Assembly (NCBI GenBank): GCA_963798805.1
Contig: CAWCVC010000004.1
Coordinates: 1 to 48,744 of the forward strand
Origin: CAVZCK01 sp963798805
GTDB lineage: Bacteria > Pseudomonadota > Alphaproteobacteria > Rhizobiales > Rhodomicrobiaceae
Direction: 5' to 3'
Length of the DNA stretch: 48,744 nucleotides
In this document: one piece after another, positions 10,645 to 19,101 of the stretch
Layout: each line of letters starts with the position of its first letter
Numbering within the stretch: the first letter of the stretch is position 1
The notes under the pieces: generated by a model
What the model was told of the DNA's origin: nothing
What the model saw: only the letters and a program-made list of their open reading frames with translations
Databases searched by the model: none
Program-made: the position numbers and the translations under genes

Positions 10645-10714
10645 AATGGCAAGCTCATCGAATTGGCCTGCCAAGCGTTCATGTAAACCATTGAAAAAAA
10701 GAACATTATGGGAC

Positions 10715-10736
10715 TGGCGGATGGAGGGGATTCGAA
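10715..10736 (-). other. tRNA-3'-end-like attachment site remnant
   Basis: Read on the minus strand, the 22 bases give a T-loop (TTCGAAT), a C-rich T-stem half and an acceptor end finishing CATCCGCCA, as in a serine tRNA gene with encoded CCA. The stem is one base shorter than a functional tRNA would need, and the rest of the tRNA is absent, so it is an att-like scar and not a tRNA gene. It lies about 70 bp after an integrase C-terminal remnant and 104 bp from the stop of the intact integrase at 10841. No second copy was seen in the window. Confidence 0.45.
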
Positions 10737-10840
10737 TTCAATGGACTGCGCGCTATAGAACAAGTGTTGCCCATATAGGCTGAAAACTCCTCACCATCCC
10801 AAACAACGCTTGAGAAATCTGCAGGCGGTGTTTGTCTTGG

Positions 10841-12055
10841 TTAGCCTGCCGAAAACACCTCAAGCTTCCGGCCATCGCGAAGGGCATCCAGATAGTCGGC
10901 GTACCATTGAAGCATACTGCGTCGGCCTGTGAGATATTGAGCGGCATTGTAAGCGCCGCGAATCTTATTGGCTTCGTCGTGCGCTAATTGCCGCTCAATC
11001 CAATCGGGATGGAATCCGTTCTCGTTCAAAACGGTAGAGGCGACGCCCCTGAAACCGTGAACGGTTGCGCGGGAATGATGGCCCATTCGGTACAATGCGT
11101 AGAGCATGGTGTTTTCGCTCATGCCGCCTTTCTTCCCGCCGGATGGGAACAGGTAGGTGCCGTAACCGGTCAGCGGACGCAATGCATTAAGAATCTCGAC
11201 GGCCTGATGCGGTAGGGGAACTAGATGCTCCCGGGGCATTTTCATGCGTGAGGCAGGTATACGCCATAGAGGGGCATCGCCGCCCAGGTCTTCAAACTCC
11301 CGCCATTCCGCGCCGCGCAGCTCTTTCGTTCTAACCATCGTTAAAATGATCAGCCTAAGAGCCAGACGGGTTGTGACCTCGCCATCATAGGCTTCAAGTT
11401 GCCGAAGGAATGCGGGAAGCTCGCTGCGAGACATGGTCTTTTGATGCTGCACCGGCGGCGCTGCCTTCAGTGCGCCGCGAAGGTCCGCTGAAGGATCGCG
11501 CCGCGCCCGGCCGCTGGCAATCGCAAAGCGAAATATCTGCCCGCAGTGTTCCCGAAGGCGTTTGGTGATGTCATGCGCCCCGCGCCCCTCGACCTTGCGA
11601 AGCACGTCCAGCAGCTCCGGCGGCTCGATTGCCGCAACGGGCTGTTTGCCAATATAGGGAAAAATATCGCGTTCCAGCCGACGGATGATTCGCCCAGCGT
11701 GTTCCGGCGTCCATCGGTGAAGCTGGGCTTTATGCCATTCCCGCGCCATTGCTTCGAACGAGTTCTCGACCGCCAGGCGCAGCGCAGCCTTCTCAGCTTT
11801 GCGCGCCACTCCCGGATCAACGCCTTGCGCAAGCTGCTCTTTCGCTGCTTCACGGGCCTTCCGCGCGGCAGCAAGGCCGGTAGTCGGATATATGCCCATG
11901 GCTAGCGTCTTCTGCTTGCCAGCGAAGCGGTACGAGAACCGCCAAAGCCTTTTTCCGTCCGGCTGAATCAGAATAAAAAGACCGCCGCCATCAGCTTTCT
12001 TAAAGGGTTTAGGCGCGCCTTTCGGCTTGCGCAGGTAGGTGTCGGTCAGCGGCAT
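10841..12055 (-). CDS. P4-type tyrosine recombinase (integrase 1)
   Basis: 404 codons from ATG 12055, chosen because GAGAGGAA lies eight bases upstream; the open frame extends to 12121. It has the P4-type architecture: an N-terminal DUF4102-like region (DTYLRKPKGAPKPFKKADGG, then LWRFSYRFAGKQKTLAMGIY), a core-binding helical domain, and a catalytic domain with Arg in MVRTKELRGAEW, HGFRGVAST, QLAH and the terminal Tyr in IRGAYNAAQYL. All catalytic residues are present, so it should be active in site-specific integration and excision. It is divergent from integrase 2. Its partner att sites are not evident except the tRNA-like scar downstream. Confidence 0.95.
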   Translation of the reverse strand: MPLTDTYLRKPKGAPKPFKKADGGGLFILIQPDGKRLWRFSYRFAGKQKTLAMGIYPTTGLAAARKAREAAKEQLAQGVDPGVARKAEKAALRLAVENSFEAMAREWHKAQLHRWTPEHAGRIIRRLERDIFPYIGKQPVAAIEPPELLDVLRKVEGRGAHDITKRLREHCGQIFRFAIASGRARRDPSADLRGALKAAPPVQHQKTMSRSELPAFLRQLEAYDGEVTTRLALRLIILTMVRTKELRGAEWREFEDLGGDAPLWRIPASRMKMPREHLVPLPHQAVEILNALRPLTGYGTYLFPSGGKKGGMSENTMLYALYRMGHHSRATVHGFRGVASTVLNENGFHPDWIERQLAHDEANKIRGAYNAAQYLTGRRSMLQWYADYLDALRDGRKLEVFSAG

Positions 12056-12217
12056 GTTGGTATTCCTCTCGCCCGGCAATGTCGGTACCAAAGGATCTAC
12101 CAACGAATGCGTTGGTTTCAATGAGAAAAGATGAAACGGATTATGGGCAAAATATCCCGTTTTCTCTATGATTTACATGAGATTAAGAGACTTATTGAGA
12201 CGTCGAGAAACAGGTAA

Positions 12218-12238
12218 TGGTGCCGCAAGAGGGCACCA
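12218..12238. repeat. Perfect inverted repeat between the divergent integrases
   Basis: TGGTGCC and GGCACCA, 7-bp arms with a 7-bp loop, in the 323-bp gap between the two integrase starts. No U-run follows, so it is not a convincing terminator. Recombinase arm or core sites and regulatory hairpins are common in this position; which applies here is unknown. Confidence 0.45.
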
Positions 12239-12378
12239 AACTGGCTTCTCACCGCATCGCTTCAAATCTCTTGAAATATCATAATTATTAGGTTTTACAG
12301 ACAGGTTAGCGTCTCTTCTTGTCTCCGCCCGTCGCTTCGCATAACATCCAAGCAACCGCTTTTGATATGGGCTGAAGT

Positions 12379-13539
12379 ATGGGCAAGTTGACCGATGTGC
12401 GGGTGCGAAAGACCGCGCAGACAGGACTGCACAATGATGGATATGGTCTCTATCTGAAGGTGACGGATGGTGACGCGCGGTCCTGGATTTTCCGGTTCAA
12501 GATCGGCGGCCGAACACGCGATATGGGGCTCGGGCCTTATCCTGAAATTTCGCTCGCCGATGCCCGTGAGAAGGCTGCTGATGCCAGAAAGCTGACACGA
12601 CAGGGCATCGACCCAATCGAAGCTCGCAGAGCTGACGGCGGGGCCGCGAAAGGGATGACCTTCGACAAGGCGGCTGCGGCCTACATCCAGGCTCACAAAG
12701 CGGGCTGGCGCGGCGCGCGAACGGCGCATCGCTGGCAATCAGAGCTGGAGCGCTACGCCTACCCTGCTTTCGGTAAGCGCGACGTGGCCACCGTCACCGT
12801 TGATGATGTACTGCGGATCCTTGCGCCGATCTGGACGACAAAGAACGAGACAGCATCAAAGGTCCGTGAGCGGATTGAAGCCGTGCTGGATTGGGCAGCG
12901 GCTAAGGGCTACCGCTCTGGCGTGAACCCGGCAATGTGGCGCGGGAATCTAAAACATCTCTTGCCAGCCCGCGCCAAGGTTCACACAGTCCGACATCATC
13001 CCGCCCTGCCGTGGCAGGAGCTGCCTGCCTTCATGGCCGATCTGCGCGGCCGTGACGCGCTTGCGGCCAGGGCATTGGAGACCACCATCTTGACGGCATG
13101 CCGCACGAGCGAAGTTCTGAATGCGGATCGTTCTGAATTGAATGGCGATCTATGGGTGATACCGGCCGAGCGAATGAAGGCGCGAAAGGAGCATCGCGTG
13201 CCGCTCTCCACTCAGGCTTTCACAATCATTTCATCGCTGCCATGTATTGCGGGCAATAGCTACGTCTTTCCCGGTCATCGTGACGGTCGTTCGCTGTCGG
13301 GCATGGCCATGGAGATGCTTCTGCGGCGCATGGGCCGCAGCGACATCACCGTGCACGGCTTTCGTTCCACGTTCCGCGACTGGGCAGCCGAAGCAACCGA
13401 TTTTCCTAGAGAAATTAGTGAATTGTGCTTGGCGCATGAAGTTGGCAATGAGGTTGAGCGCGCCTACCGGCGAAGTGACCTGCTGCTTAAACGTAGGGGA
13501 CTGATGCAGAAATGGGCTGATTATTGCTATCAGAAATAG
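12379..13539 (+). CDS. P4-type tyrosine recombinase (integrase 2)
   Basis: 386 codons from ATG 12379. It opens MGKLTDVRVRKTAQTGLHND and has the DUF4102-like region (SWIFRFKIGGRTRDMGLGPY), a core-binding domain and an intact catalytic set: Arg in TACRTSEVLNA, HGFRSTFRDWA, CLAH and Tyr in EVERAYRR. It is clearly a different lineage from integrase 1 despite the shared architecture. It is likely the recombinase of a separate element; the genes directly downstream (Fic, RecD-like scrap, Dpd island) are candidate cargo, but no flanking att repeats were found. Confidence 0.95.
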   Translation: MGKLTDVRVRKTAQTGLHNDGYGLYLKVTDGDARSWIFRFKIGGRTRDMGLGPYPEISLADAREKAADARKLTRQGIDPIEARRADGGAAKGMTFDKAAAAYIQAHKAGWRGARTAHRWQSELERYAYPAFGKRDVATVTVDDVLRILAPIWTTKNETASKVRERIEAVLDWAAAKGYRSGVNPAMWRGNLKHLLPARAKVHTVRHHPALPWQELPAFMADLRGRDALAARALETTILTACRTSEVLNADRSELNGDLWVIPAERMKARKEHRVPLSTQAFTIISSLPCIAGNSYVFPGHRDGRSLSGMAMEMLLRRMGRSDITVHGFRSTFRDWAAEATDFPREISELCLAHEVGNEVERAYRRSDLLLKRRGLMQKWADYCYQK

Positions 13540-13544
13540 GTCGA

Positions 13545-13558
13545 AGTGTTTAAACACT
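13545..13558. promoter_or_regulatory. Perfect 14-bp palindrome, operator-like
   Basis: AGTGTTTAAACACT, six bases after the integrase 2 stop. It shares the pattern GTGYTTAARCAC with a second palindrome 46 bp further on, in AT-rich DNA upstream of the Fic gene. Two copies of the same palindromic core suggest a bound dimeric regulator, but no regulator gene lies next to it. Confidence 0.4.
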
Positions 13559-13603
13559 GGTTTCGAATTTTAATTCAAGATATTTATACGACTATATTAT
13601 CGA

Positions 13604-13615
13604 GTGCTTAAGCAC
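13604..13615. promoter_or_regulatory. Perfect 12-bp palindrome, operator-like
   Basis: GTGCTTAAGCAC, the second member of the pair with 13545-13558. The DNA between the copies is AT-rich and could contain a promoter. It is followed at about 13678-13724 by tandem near-repeats of a GAACTGGCTAAG-like unit that continue in spirit into the Lys/Leu-rich first codons of the Fic gene. Confidence 0.4.
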
Positions 13616-13781
13616 GATCTTTAGGGACCTTGAGCGCCGTCACGGCTGGCTCCGCCCCCTCTAATTTGCGAAAATGGTAGGAACTGGCTAAGAAACTGGG
13701 TAAGGAACTGGCTGAAACTGGGGTGATTCCGAGACCTCAAACGGCTATATTATTGATTTCCCTTCCAACAAGAGACAGCCT

Positions 13782-15048
13782 GTGACGGAAAAACTGGCAA
13801 AAAAACTGGATAAAAAACCGGCGAAGAGACAAACGGTCAAAGCCGCCCCGGCCGACCGCGGCGAACTCGTCTCCAGCATGGAGCCGATGCTTATCTCCAC
13901 GGAGTCACGGCACCGCGGGCGCCTCAACGAGTTGGTGTTCGAGCTTAATACCGCCGCTACCCAGCTCCGAACCAGCCTGCCCGACGGCATGGTCGCAGCC
14001 ATCTGCGATGTCGTGCGCTCGATGAACTGCTATTACAGCAACCTCATTGAAGGCCACTACACGCACCCAGTCGATATCGAACGAGCGCTTGCTGGAGACT
14101 ACAGCGAGGACAAGGAAAAACGCAATTTGCAGAAAGAGGCCAAAGCGCACATCGCCACCCAGCGCTGGATCGACGAAGGCGCGCTCGCCAGCAAGGCGGC
14201 CACCGTCCAAGCCGTGCTCGACGTCCACAGGCGCTTTGAATGTGCTCTGCCCCCTGACTTGCTCTGGGTCGAGGAACCCGGAACTGGACGGCGCGAGGCG
14301 GTCATCCCGGGCGAGTTGCGTCACAGTGATGTGCGGGTCGGCCAGCATATCGCGATCAGCCCGGGCGCTGTGCCGCGCTTCCTCAAGCGCTGGGAGGACG
14401 CCTATGCCCGGCTCGGCAAATCGGAGACGGTCCTGCAGGCCGCCGCGGCGCATCATCGCTCTGCTCTGGATCCACCCCTTCTCCGACGGCAATGGCCGGG
14501 TCGCGCGGCTGATCTCCTACGCTATGCTACTCGAAGCGCTGAACAGTGGTGGGATCTGGTCGATTGCGCGAGGCTTGGCCCGCAAGCAGGACGAATACAA
14601 AGCGCATCTGGCCAGTTGCGATCTGCAGCGCCGTAACGACCTCGACGGCCGCGGCAATCTCAGCGAGGAGGAGCTCGCCTCCTTTTCCGCCTTCTTCCTA
14701 GAGACTTGCCTGGATCAGGTGAAATTCATGGCTGAACTCATGCAACCGGGGGCCCTGCGCAAGCGTGTGCTCGACTGGGCCAGAGGCGAAGAGCAGGTTG
14801 GCAGCCTGATGCAAAGCAGCACCAAGATCCTCGCCCATATCCTTACCCACCGCGAGTTGGAGCGCAAAGATATGCCTGAGGTTACTGGCTTCAAGATGGA
14901 CAAGGCGCGCCGGGTTGCCGCGCTCCTTAACAAGCGCGGGATCATTAAATCCGACACGCACAAGTCGCCGTTTCGAATTGCATTTCCGGCGGAGCTCGCG
15001 CCTGGGCTTTTGCCCGGCCTCTATCCGACACTGCCGCAGCGCACTTGA
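13782..15048 (+). pseudogene. Fic family AMPylase-like protein, one frameshift
   Basis: Starts at GTG 13782; the first 20 residues are Lys-rich. The N-terminal part includes NCYYSNLIEGHYTHPVDIER, which carries the conserved Asn and the element seen before Fic cores. The catalytic motif HPFSDGNGRVAR is intact but in the next frame, which runs to 15048 and ends in a winged-helix-like region (VTGFKMDKARRVAALLNKRG). The switch equals one extra base near 14455-14470, directly before the motif (AAHHR then LLWIHPF). Fic proteins usually transfer AMP from ATP to a protein hydroxyl. No antitoxin-type partner is seen beside it. If the frameshift is a read error, this is a full-length protein of about 420 residues. 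Confidence 0.85.
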
Positions 15049-15107
15049 CCGCTCTCACCTTGCCACTTGCATCGGCGAAGATTTTATTCCGCCGTCAAGG
15101 CGCGCGG

Positions 15108-15350
15108 AGAAACCATAGCGTCGGCACGGTGCGGGCGGTGCGCATCCACAAGACCTATGGCGCTGACGCCATTCCACTGGTCAGGGAGGATCGCTATCTG
15201 CTGGCCCGTGAGATTCGCGGCGTCGGCTTCCGCACCGCCCATCAACTGGCGGCAAAGCTCGGCATCCGGAAGGATTCGGTGTTGCGGGCGCGAGCCGGCA
15301 TTTCTGATGCACTCATCGAGGTGGTCGCCAATCGAGATTGCGGCCCGCTT
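15108..15350 (+). pseudogene. RecD2-like helicase fragment (helix-hairpin-helix region)
   Basis: About 80 codons (SVGTVRAVRIHKTYGADAIP, then LAREIRGVGFRTAHQLAAKL, then VLRARAGISDALIEVVANRD) match the helix-hairpin-helix region of RecD2/RecD-like helicases, as I recall them. No Walker motifs or other helicase domains are present on either side and the match fades at both ends. It is an internal scrap of a larger gene left by recombination. Confidence 0.5.
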
Positions 15351-15716
15351 CAAGCAACAGTGCCCTCGCAGGTTCTTCTGGGAGGAAGGAACCGCAGCAG
15401 GAGTGGTATCGCGCACTTGCCAAAAGCACCTACCAGAGGACACGTGTCTAGCGACTCATAGCCGAGCGCAAGCCGTATCAAGTTCTACAGTTTTTGTACG
15501 AACAAATTCGCTCAATGCACCAAAACTGCGCCCGCTCTGCCACAGCCGCAAAACGCATAATTGGCCGTGGACGATTGGGCCAGACACCCATTTTCTCGTA
15601 AGCTGCGGATTAGACATCGTGCTAGCGTCCCGCAAAGTCGAGCTTAGCAGCGCTCTCCCTCATAGATTCAGCAGTCTTTGGGCCACCAAAGGCGACAGTT
15701 TTTGGAGAGGTACCGC
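15351..15716. other. Leader of the Dpd modification operon; no gene
   Basis: 366 bp without a supported gene. The promoter of the dpdC-to-queC operon should lie here; no single -35/-10 pair stood out. The last 20 bases hold the GGAGAGG ribosome site of the first gene. Confidence 0.35.
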
Positions 15717-16673
15717 ATGAGTAGCGCAGTTACTGAGGCGGAGAACGATAAGCTCGCTAATGCATTGCTGGTTCCCTGCACAAGCAGGAAATCGGTGCGT
15801 CCTGCACCCGAAGCGTGCGCAGTTTCATTGCCAAAGACTTGTCAACAGGGTGTTGAAACTGCTTGGTTGAGTCGCCTTAGCACCTTACCGGTTCGGCTAC
15901 CTGCGGGAGCGCTTTACGCGGGTCGAGGTTTTCACTTAGCCCGCCAAACTGCCAAAGCGTCTGGCGCCGCCCTCTACGCGGTGTCTGCCGGCTTAGGTCT
16001 GGTTGCAGCTGAACGGATCGTCCCTGCCTACGGCCTTACCATAGATGGACGCAGTCCTGAGAGCTTAACTGGCCGGGTCAGCGGCCTGTTTGATGCAACG
16101 GCTTGGTGGCGGGCTATTAGTTCAGGTCCATTTGCAACACAGTTGAGCGAACTGTTTGGCGGGGAAGTTGGGACACCGGTACTCGTAGCCCTTACCCGAC
16201 CATACGCACGAATGTTAGCTCCGGCGCTCGATGCCATACCAGATGTAGCCGTTGCTTATCTCAGAATTGTTGGCGTCAAGCTCGACGTGCTTCTGCCGCA
16301 GCGCCTGTCATCGCAATTGTTGCCCTACGATGAGCGCCTCGAGACAATTCTGCCAGGAACACGCGCCGACTTTCCCCAACGGGCTATCGCGCATTTTGTC
16401 AAGGAGGTGCTGCGTGCCCACCCAGACGCCGACGCGGCCGAGCACCGCCACTGGGTCGAGATGACGCTCGCTGGACGAAGTGCGCCCCAGCGCCGGCAAC
16501 GCCTGCGGCTTTCCGATAACGAGATTGTGCGGCTCATCGAGCGGCACCTGCCGGAGACAAGTGCGATTGGCCGTCTCCTGCGTATCATTCGGGATGAGGA
16601 GGGCGTCGCGTGTGAGCAGACACGTTTTACGAGGTTGTATCGCGCCACGATCGAACGGAGGGCCGCAGCATGA
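15717..16673 (+). CDS. DpdC-like protein (YaaA/DUF328-related), first gene of Dpd modification operon
   Basis: 318 codons from ATG 15717, chosen because GGAGAGG sits six bases upstream. The N-terminal half has the layout of the YaaA/DUF328/DUF6884 group: ALLVPCTSRKSV, PAGALYAGRGFHLARQTAK, then LYAVSAGLGLVAAERIVPAY. In the characterised Dpd system of Salmonella, DpdC is, as I recall, a DUF328-superfamily protein needed to convert preQ0 already in DNA to the amido form. Position supports that role: it overlaps the first dpdB by ATGA and precedes dpdA. The C-terminal 100 residues are Arg-rich with a helical HHWVEM-to-LIERHL region that could bind nucleic acid. The identification rests on motif layout and context, not on alignment. 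Confidence 0.55.
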   Translation: MSSAVTEAENDKLANALLVPCTSRKSVRPAPEACAVSLPKTCQQGVETAWLSRLSTLPVRLPAGALYAGRGFHLARQTAKASGAALYAVSAGLGLVAAERIVPAYGLTIDGRSPESLTGRVSGLFDATAWWRAISSGPFATQLSELFGGEVGTPVLVALTRPYARMLAPALDAIPDVAVAYLRIVGVKLDVLLPQRLSSQLLPYDERLETILPGTRADFPQRAIAHFVKEVLRAHPDADAAEHRHWVEMTLAGRSAPQRRQRLRLSDNEIVRLIERHLPETSAIGRLLRIIRDEEGVACEQTRFTRLYRATIERRAAA

Positions 16674-17812
16674 CCCGCCGAAAGCCTGGCGATGACCCGA
16701 CGCTCGCAGTCCGCGCACTACGGACCCACCAAGCCGACAATGTGGATGTCTACGCCTTCTTCATCCCCGGCGCTGATCTCCTCCGCATTGCCGAGATCAG
16801 CCGCGTCCATCGAGATGCCGAAGGAGCATTGCATGGGTTTCAGCGCAAAGAAATCCGCAATCACGTGCAGGCGATTGTCGAATTCCTCGACCAAGGCCCG
16901 GTGCTCTTCCCGAACGCTATCATTCTTGCAATCTCACCTCGCGCAACCTTTACCTGCAGCCGCGGGAGTAAGCCTGAGGGCGACGTGAGGGCCTCGGAGG
17001 CTGGGACACTGCGCGTCCCGATTCCTCGAGATGGGTCGAAAGCTGCATGGATCGTCGATGGGCAACAGCGTTCGATTGCGCTGGCTCAGGTGCGCAACAA
17101 GAGCTTCCCCGTTCCGGTTGTCGCCTTCGTGTCCGAGGATCTCTCGGTCCACCGCGAACAGTTCATTCTTGTCAACAAGGCCCGCCCACTCCCGCCGCGC
17201 CTTATCAACGAACTCCTCCCAGAGGTCCAAGCGGATCTCCCACGCGACCTGGCGCCAAGGAAGATACCGAGCGAACTCGTCAACCTGCTCAACACGGCGC
17301 TGGACTCGCCATTTCGTGGGCTGATCCGGCGTCCCTCCGATGACAACTCAGACGCCATTGTCATCGACAGTGCGCTAATCAAGGTAATCCGCAGCAGCAT
17401 GAACAGTCCGCTTGGTGCACTTGCGCCCTACAAGGCGTCGCCATCGCGCCCTGCCGACCATGCGGCGATGTACCGCGTGCTCGTCGCATTTTGGGGTGCC
17501 GTGCGCGAAGCCTTTCCAAACGCCTGGGGGCGTCCGCCTACCGAAAGCCGGCTAATGCATTCGGCGGGAATCGAAGCCATGGGCTTTCTGATGGACCGCA
17601 TCATGTCGCGCGCCGCCGGCAACAGCGACCTGCGACGACACGCGATAGAAGCCCTCGCGCGAATCGCGCCGCACTGCCATTGGACGAGTGGACGTTGGCC
17701 CGACCTCGAGCGAGATTGGAACGATATTCAAAATGTCAGCCGGGATATCCGGCTGCTCTCCGACCAGTTGGCGCGCCTCGATCATGCGCATGCCTTCGCA
17801 AAGGTGGCCTGA
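16670..17812 (+). CDS. dpdB: DpdB (DGQHR/DndB-like protein), first copy
   Basis: 380 codons; ATG overlaps the previous stop (ATGA) and its own stop overlaps dpdA the same way, so translation is coupled. The defining motif is WIVDGQQRSIAL (about residues 125-136), the DGQQR form of the DGQHR motif of DndB/DpdB proteins, with a preceding GFQRKEIRNHVQAIVEFL and a following QFILVNKARPLPPRLINELL. DpdB is known to be an ATPase-like partner of DpdA, required for exchange of guanine for preQ0 in DNA. A second, clearly related DpdB follows dpdA; the two share the layout and scattered identities but are not recent duplicates. Confidence 0.85.
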   Translation: MTRRKPGDDPTLAVRALRTHQADNVDVYAFFIPGADLLRIAEISRVHRDAEGALHGFQRKEIRNHVQAIVEFLDQGPVLFPNAIILAISPRATFTCSRGSKPEGDVRASEAGTLRVPIPRDGSKAAWIVDGQQRSIALAQVRNKSFPVPVVAFVSEDLSVHREQFILVNKARPLPPRLINELLPEVQADLPRDLAPRKIPSELVNLLNTALDSPFRGLIRRPSDDNSDAIVIDSALIKVIRSSMNSPLGALAPYKASPSRPADHAAMYRVLVAFWGAVREAFPNAWGRPPTESRLMHSAGIEAMGFLMDRIMSRAAGNSDLRRHAIEALARIAPHCHWTSGRWPDLERDWNDIQNVSRDIRLLSDQLARLDHAHAFAKVA

Positions 17813-19101
17813 TGAAGTTTGTGTTCGCCGACAGTCTCGACTTCGTCGACCCTTGCTACGACTTCGTGGCTGATCGAAATGGCGCGCGGCGTGCTGTTCA
17901 TCGAGATGACCAGTTCCCACACGAGTTTCTCGATGAGGCCCCCTATGACGGTATCCTAGTTTCTCGCGGGATTGTGGGGGACGCCCTTATCCCAGGGAAG
18001 TATACGGAAGCACAACTGATGCGCTTTCGTCGGGAAGGCGCTCGGCGTTTCTTGCGCTATTCCGAGGAACGCTTTCCAGGCAGCATGATGATGGGGGATT
18101 GCGGAGCGTTCACGTATCGGAACATGCCTGAACCTCCATACCGGGCGGAGGATACCGTTGAGTTCTATGCCGATGGGGGCTTCAGCCACGGTTGTTCACC
18201 AGACCATCTGATTTTCGATTTCGATGACGCTGACCAAGAGCGCTCCACGACCGATATACCGAAGGAGACACTGAAACGCTTCGAGATCACGCTTCAAAAT
18301 GCGACAGAATTTTTCCAGGCCGCAAAACGGCTCGGGCAGCGGTTCACTCCTATGGGGGTCATCCAGGGGTGGTCGGCATCCAGCATGGCCTCTGCGGCAG
18401 CGGATCTCGCCCGCATAGGTTACGACTATCTGGCGGTCGGCGGAACGGTTCCGCTCAAGATTGAACAACTCCGCCGGGCGTTGGCTGCGATACGCGAGGC
18501 ACTACCATCGAACGTTTGCTTGCACGTGCTTGGGTTTGGAAAGATCGAGAACCTTGCCGACCTGGAGCAGTACGGCGTTGGGAGTTTTGACACGACGTCA
18601 CCGCTTGTGCGTGCCTTCAAAGACGCTCGCAAGAACTACTGGATGCGGAGCCCTGAGGGTGACCTATCCTACTACACCGCGATCCGCATTCCGCAAGCCA
18701 TCGAGAACAACCGTCTGAAGCATAAGGCGCTCGAAGGGCGGCTCAACCAGGAAGAAATGAAGCTTCTAGAGGACGCCGCTCTCGGCGGCGTACGGCGGTT
18801 GGCACGAGGCGAAGCTGATCTCGACGAGGCGCTTGACGCGGTTATGGCCTATTGGAAGCTACTCAACTGGGAGGATGAAGCCTCTCCGTCTCGCCGCGCC
18901 GAAATCCTGGAACGGCAGCGGCGCTCCTACGCCCGCACGCTCGCCGACCGTCCGTGGGAGGCATGCGACTGCCGCGTATGCCGGGAGGGCGGCATCGAGG
19001 CCCTGATCTTCCGAAGCTCTAACCGAAACAAGCGACGCGGTATGCATAACCTCCATGTCTTCCATCGCCACCTGCGTGATTTCCGGGCGGAGGTCGCATG
19101 A
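17812..19101 (+). CDS. dpdA: DpdA, DNA-guanine transglycosylase (TGT paralogue)
   Basis: 429 codons from ATG 17812, overlapping the first dpdB stop. DpdA is a paralogue of tRNA-guanine transglycosylase that exchanges a guanine base in DNA for preQ0. Seen: the TGT-like barrel signatures GDCGAFTYRN (with the conserved Asp), HGCSPDHLIFDFDD, MGVIQGWSASSM and VGGTVPLK, and a C-terminal zinc site of the form CxCxxC (CDCRVC) with a His about 23 residues later (GMHNLHVFHRHL). The zinc layout matches TGT enzymes and the sequence around it the DNA-specific branch. Flanked on both sides by dpdB genes and followed by the preQ0 pathway, which fixes its role. No frameshift or stop. Confidence 0.92.
   Translation: MKFVFADSLDFVDPCYDFVADRNGARRAVHRDDQFPHEFLDEAPYDGILVSRGIVGDALIPGKYTEAQLMRFRREGARRFLRYSEERFPGSMMMGDCGAFTYRNMPEPPYRAEDTVEFYADGGFSHGCSPDHLIFDFDDADQERSTTDIPKETLKRFEITLQNATEFFQAAKRLGQRFTPMGVIQGWSASSMASAAADLARIGYDYLAVGGTVPLKIEQLRRALAAIREALPSNVCLHVLGFGKIENLADLEQYGVGSFDTTSPLVRAFKDARKNYWMRSPEGDLSYYTAIRIPQAIENNRLKHKALEGRLNQEEMKLLEDAALGGVRRLARGEADLDEALDAVMAYWKLLNWEDEASPSRRAEILERQRRSYARTLADRPWEACDCRVCREGGIEALIFRSSNRNKRRGMHNLHVFHRHLRDFRAEVA

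Noticed and set aside
10715..10736. A tRNA gene
   Set aside because: Only the 3' end is present and its stem is one base short; no anticodon arm upstream on that strand.
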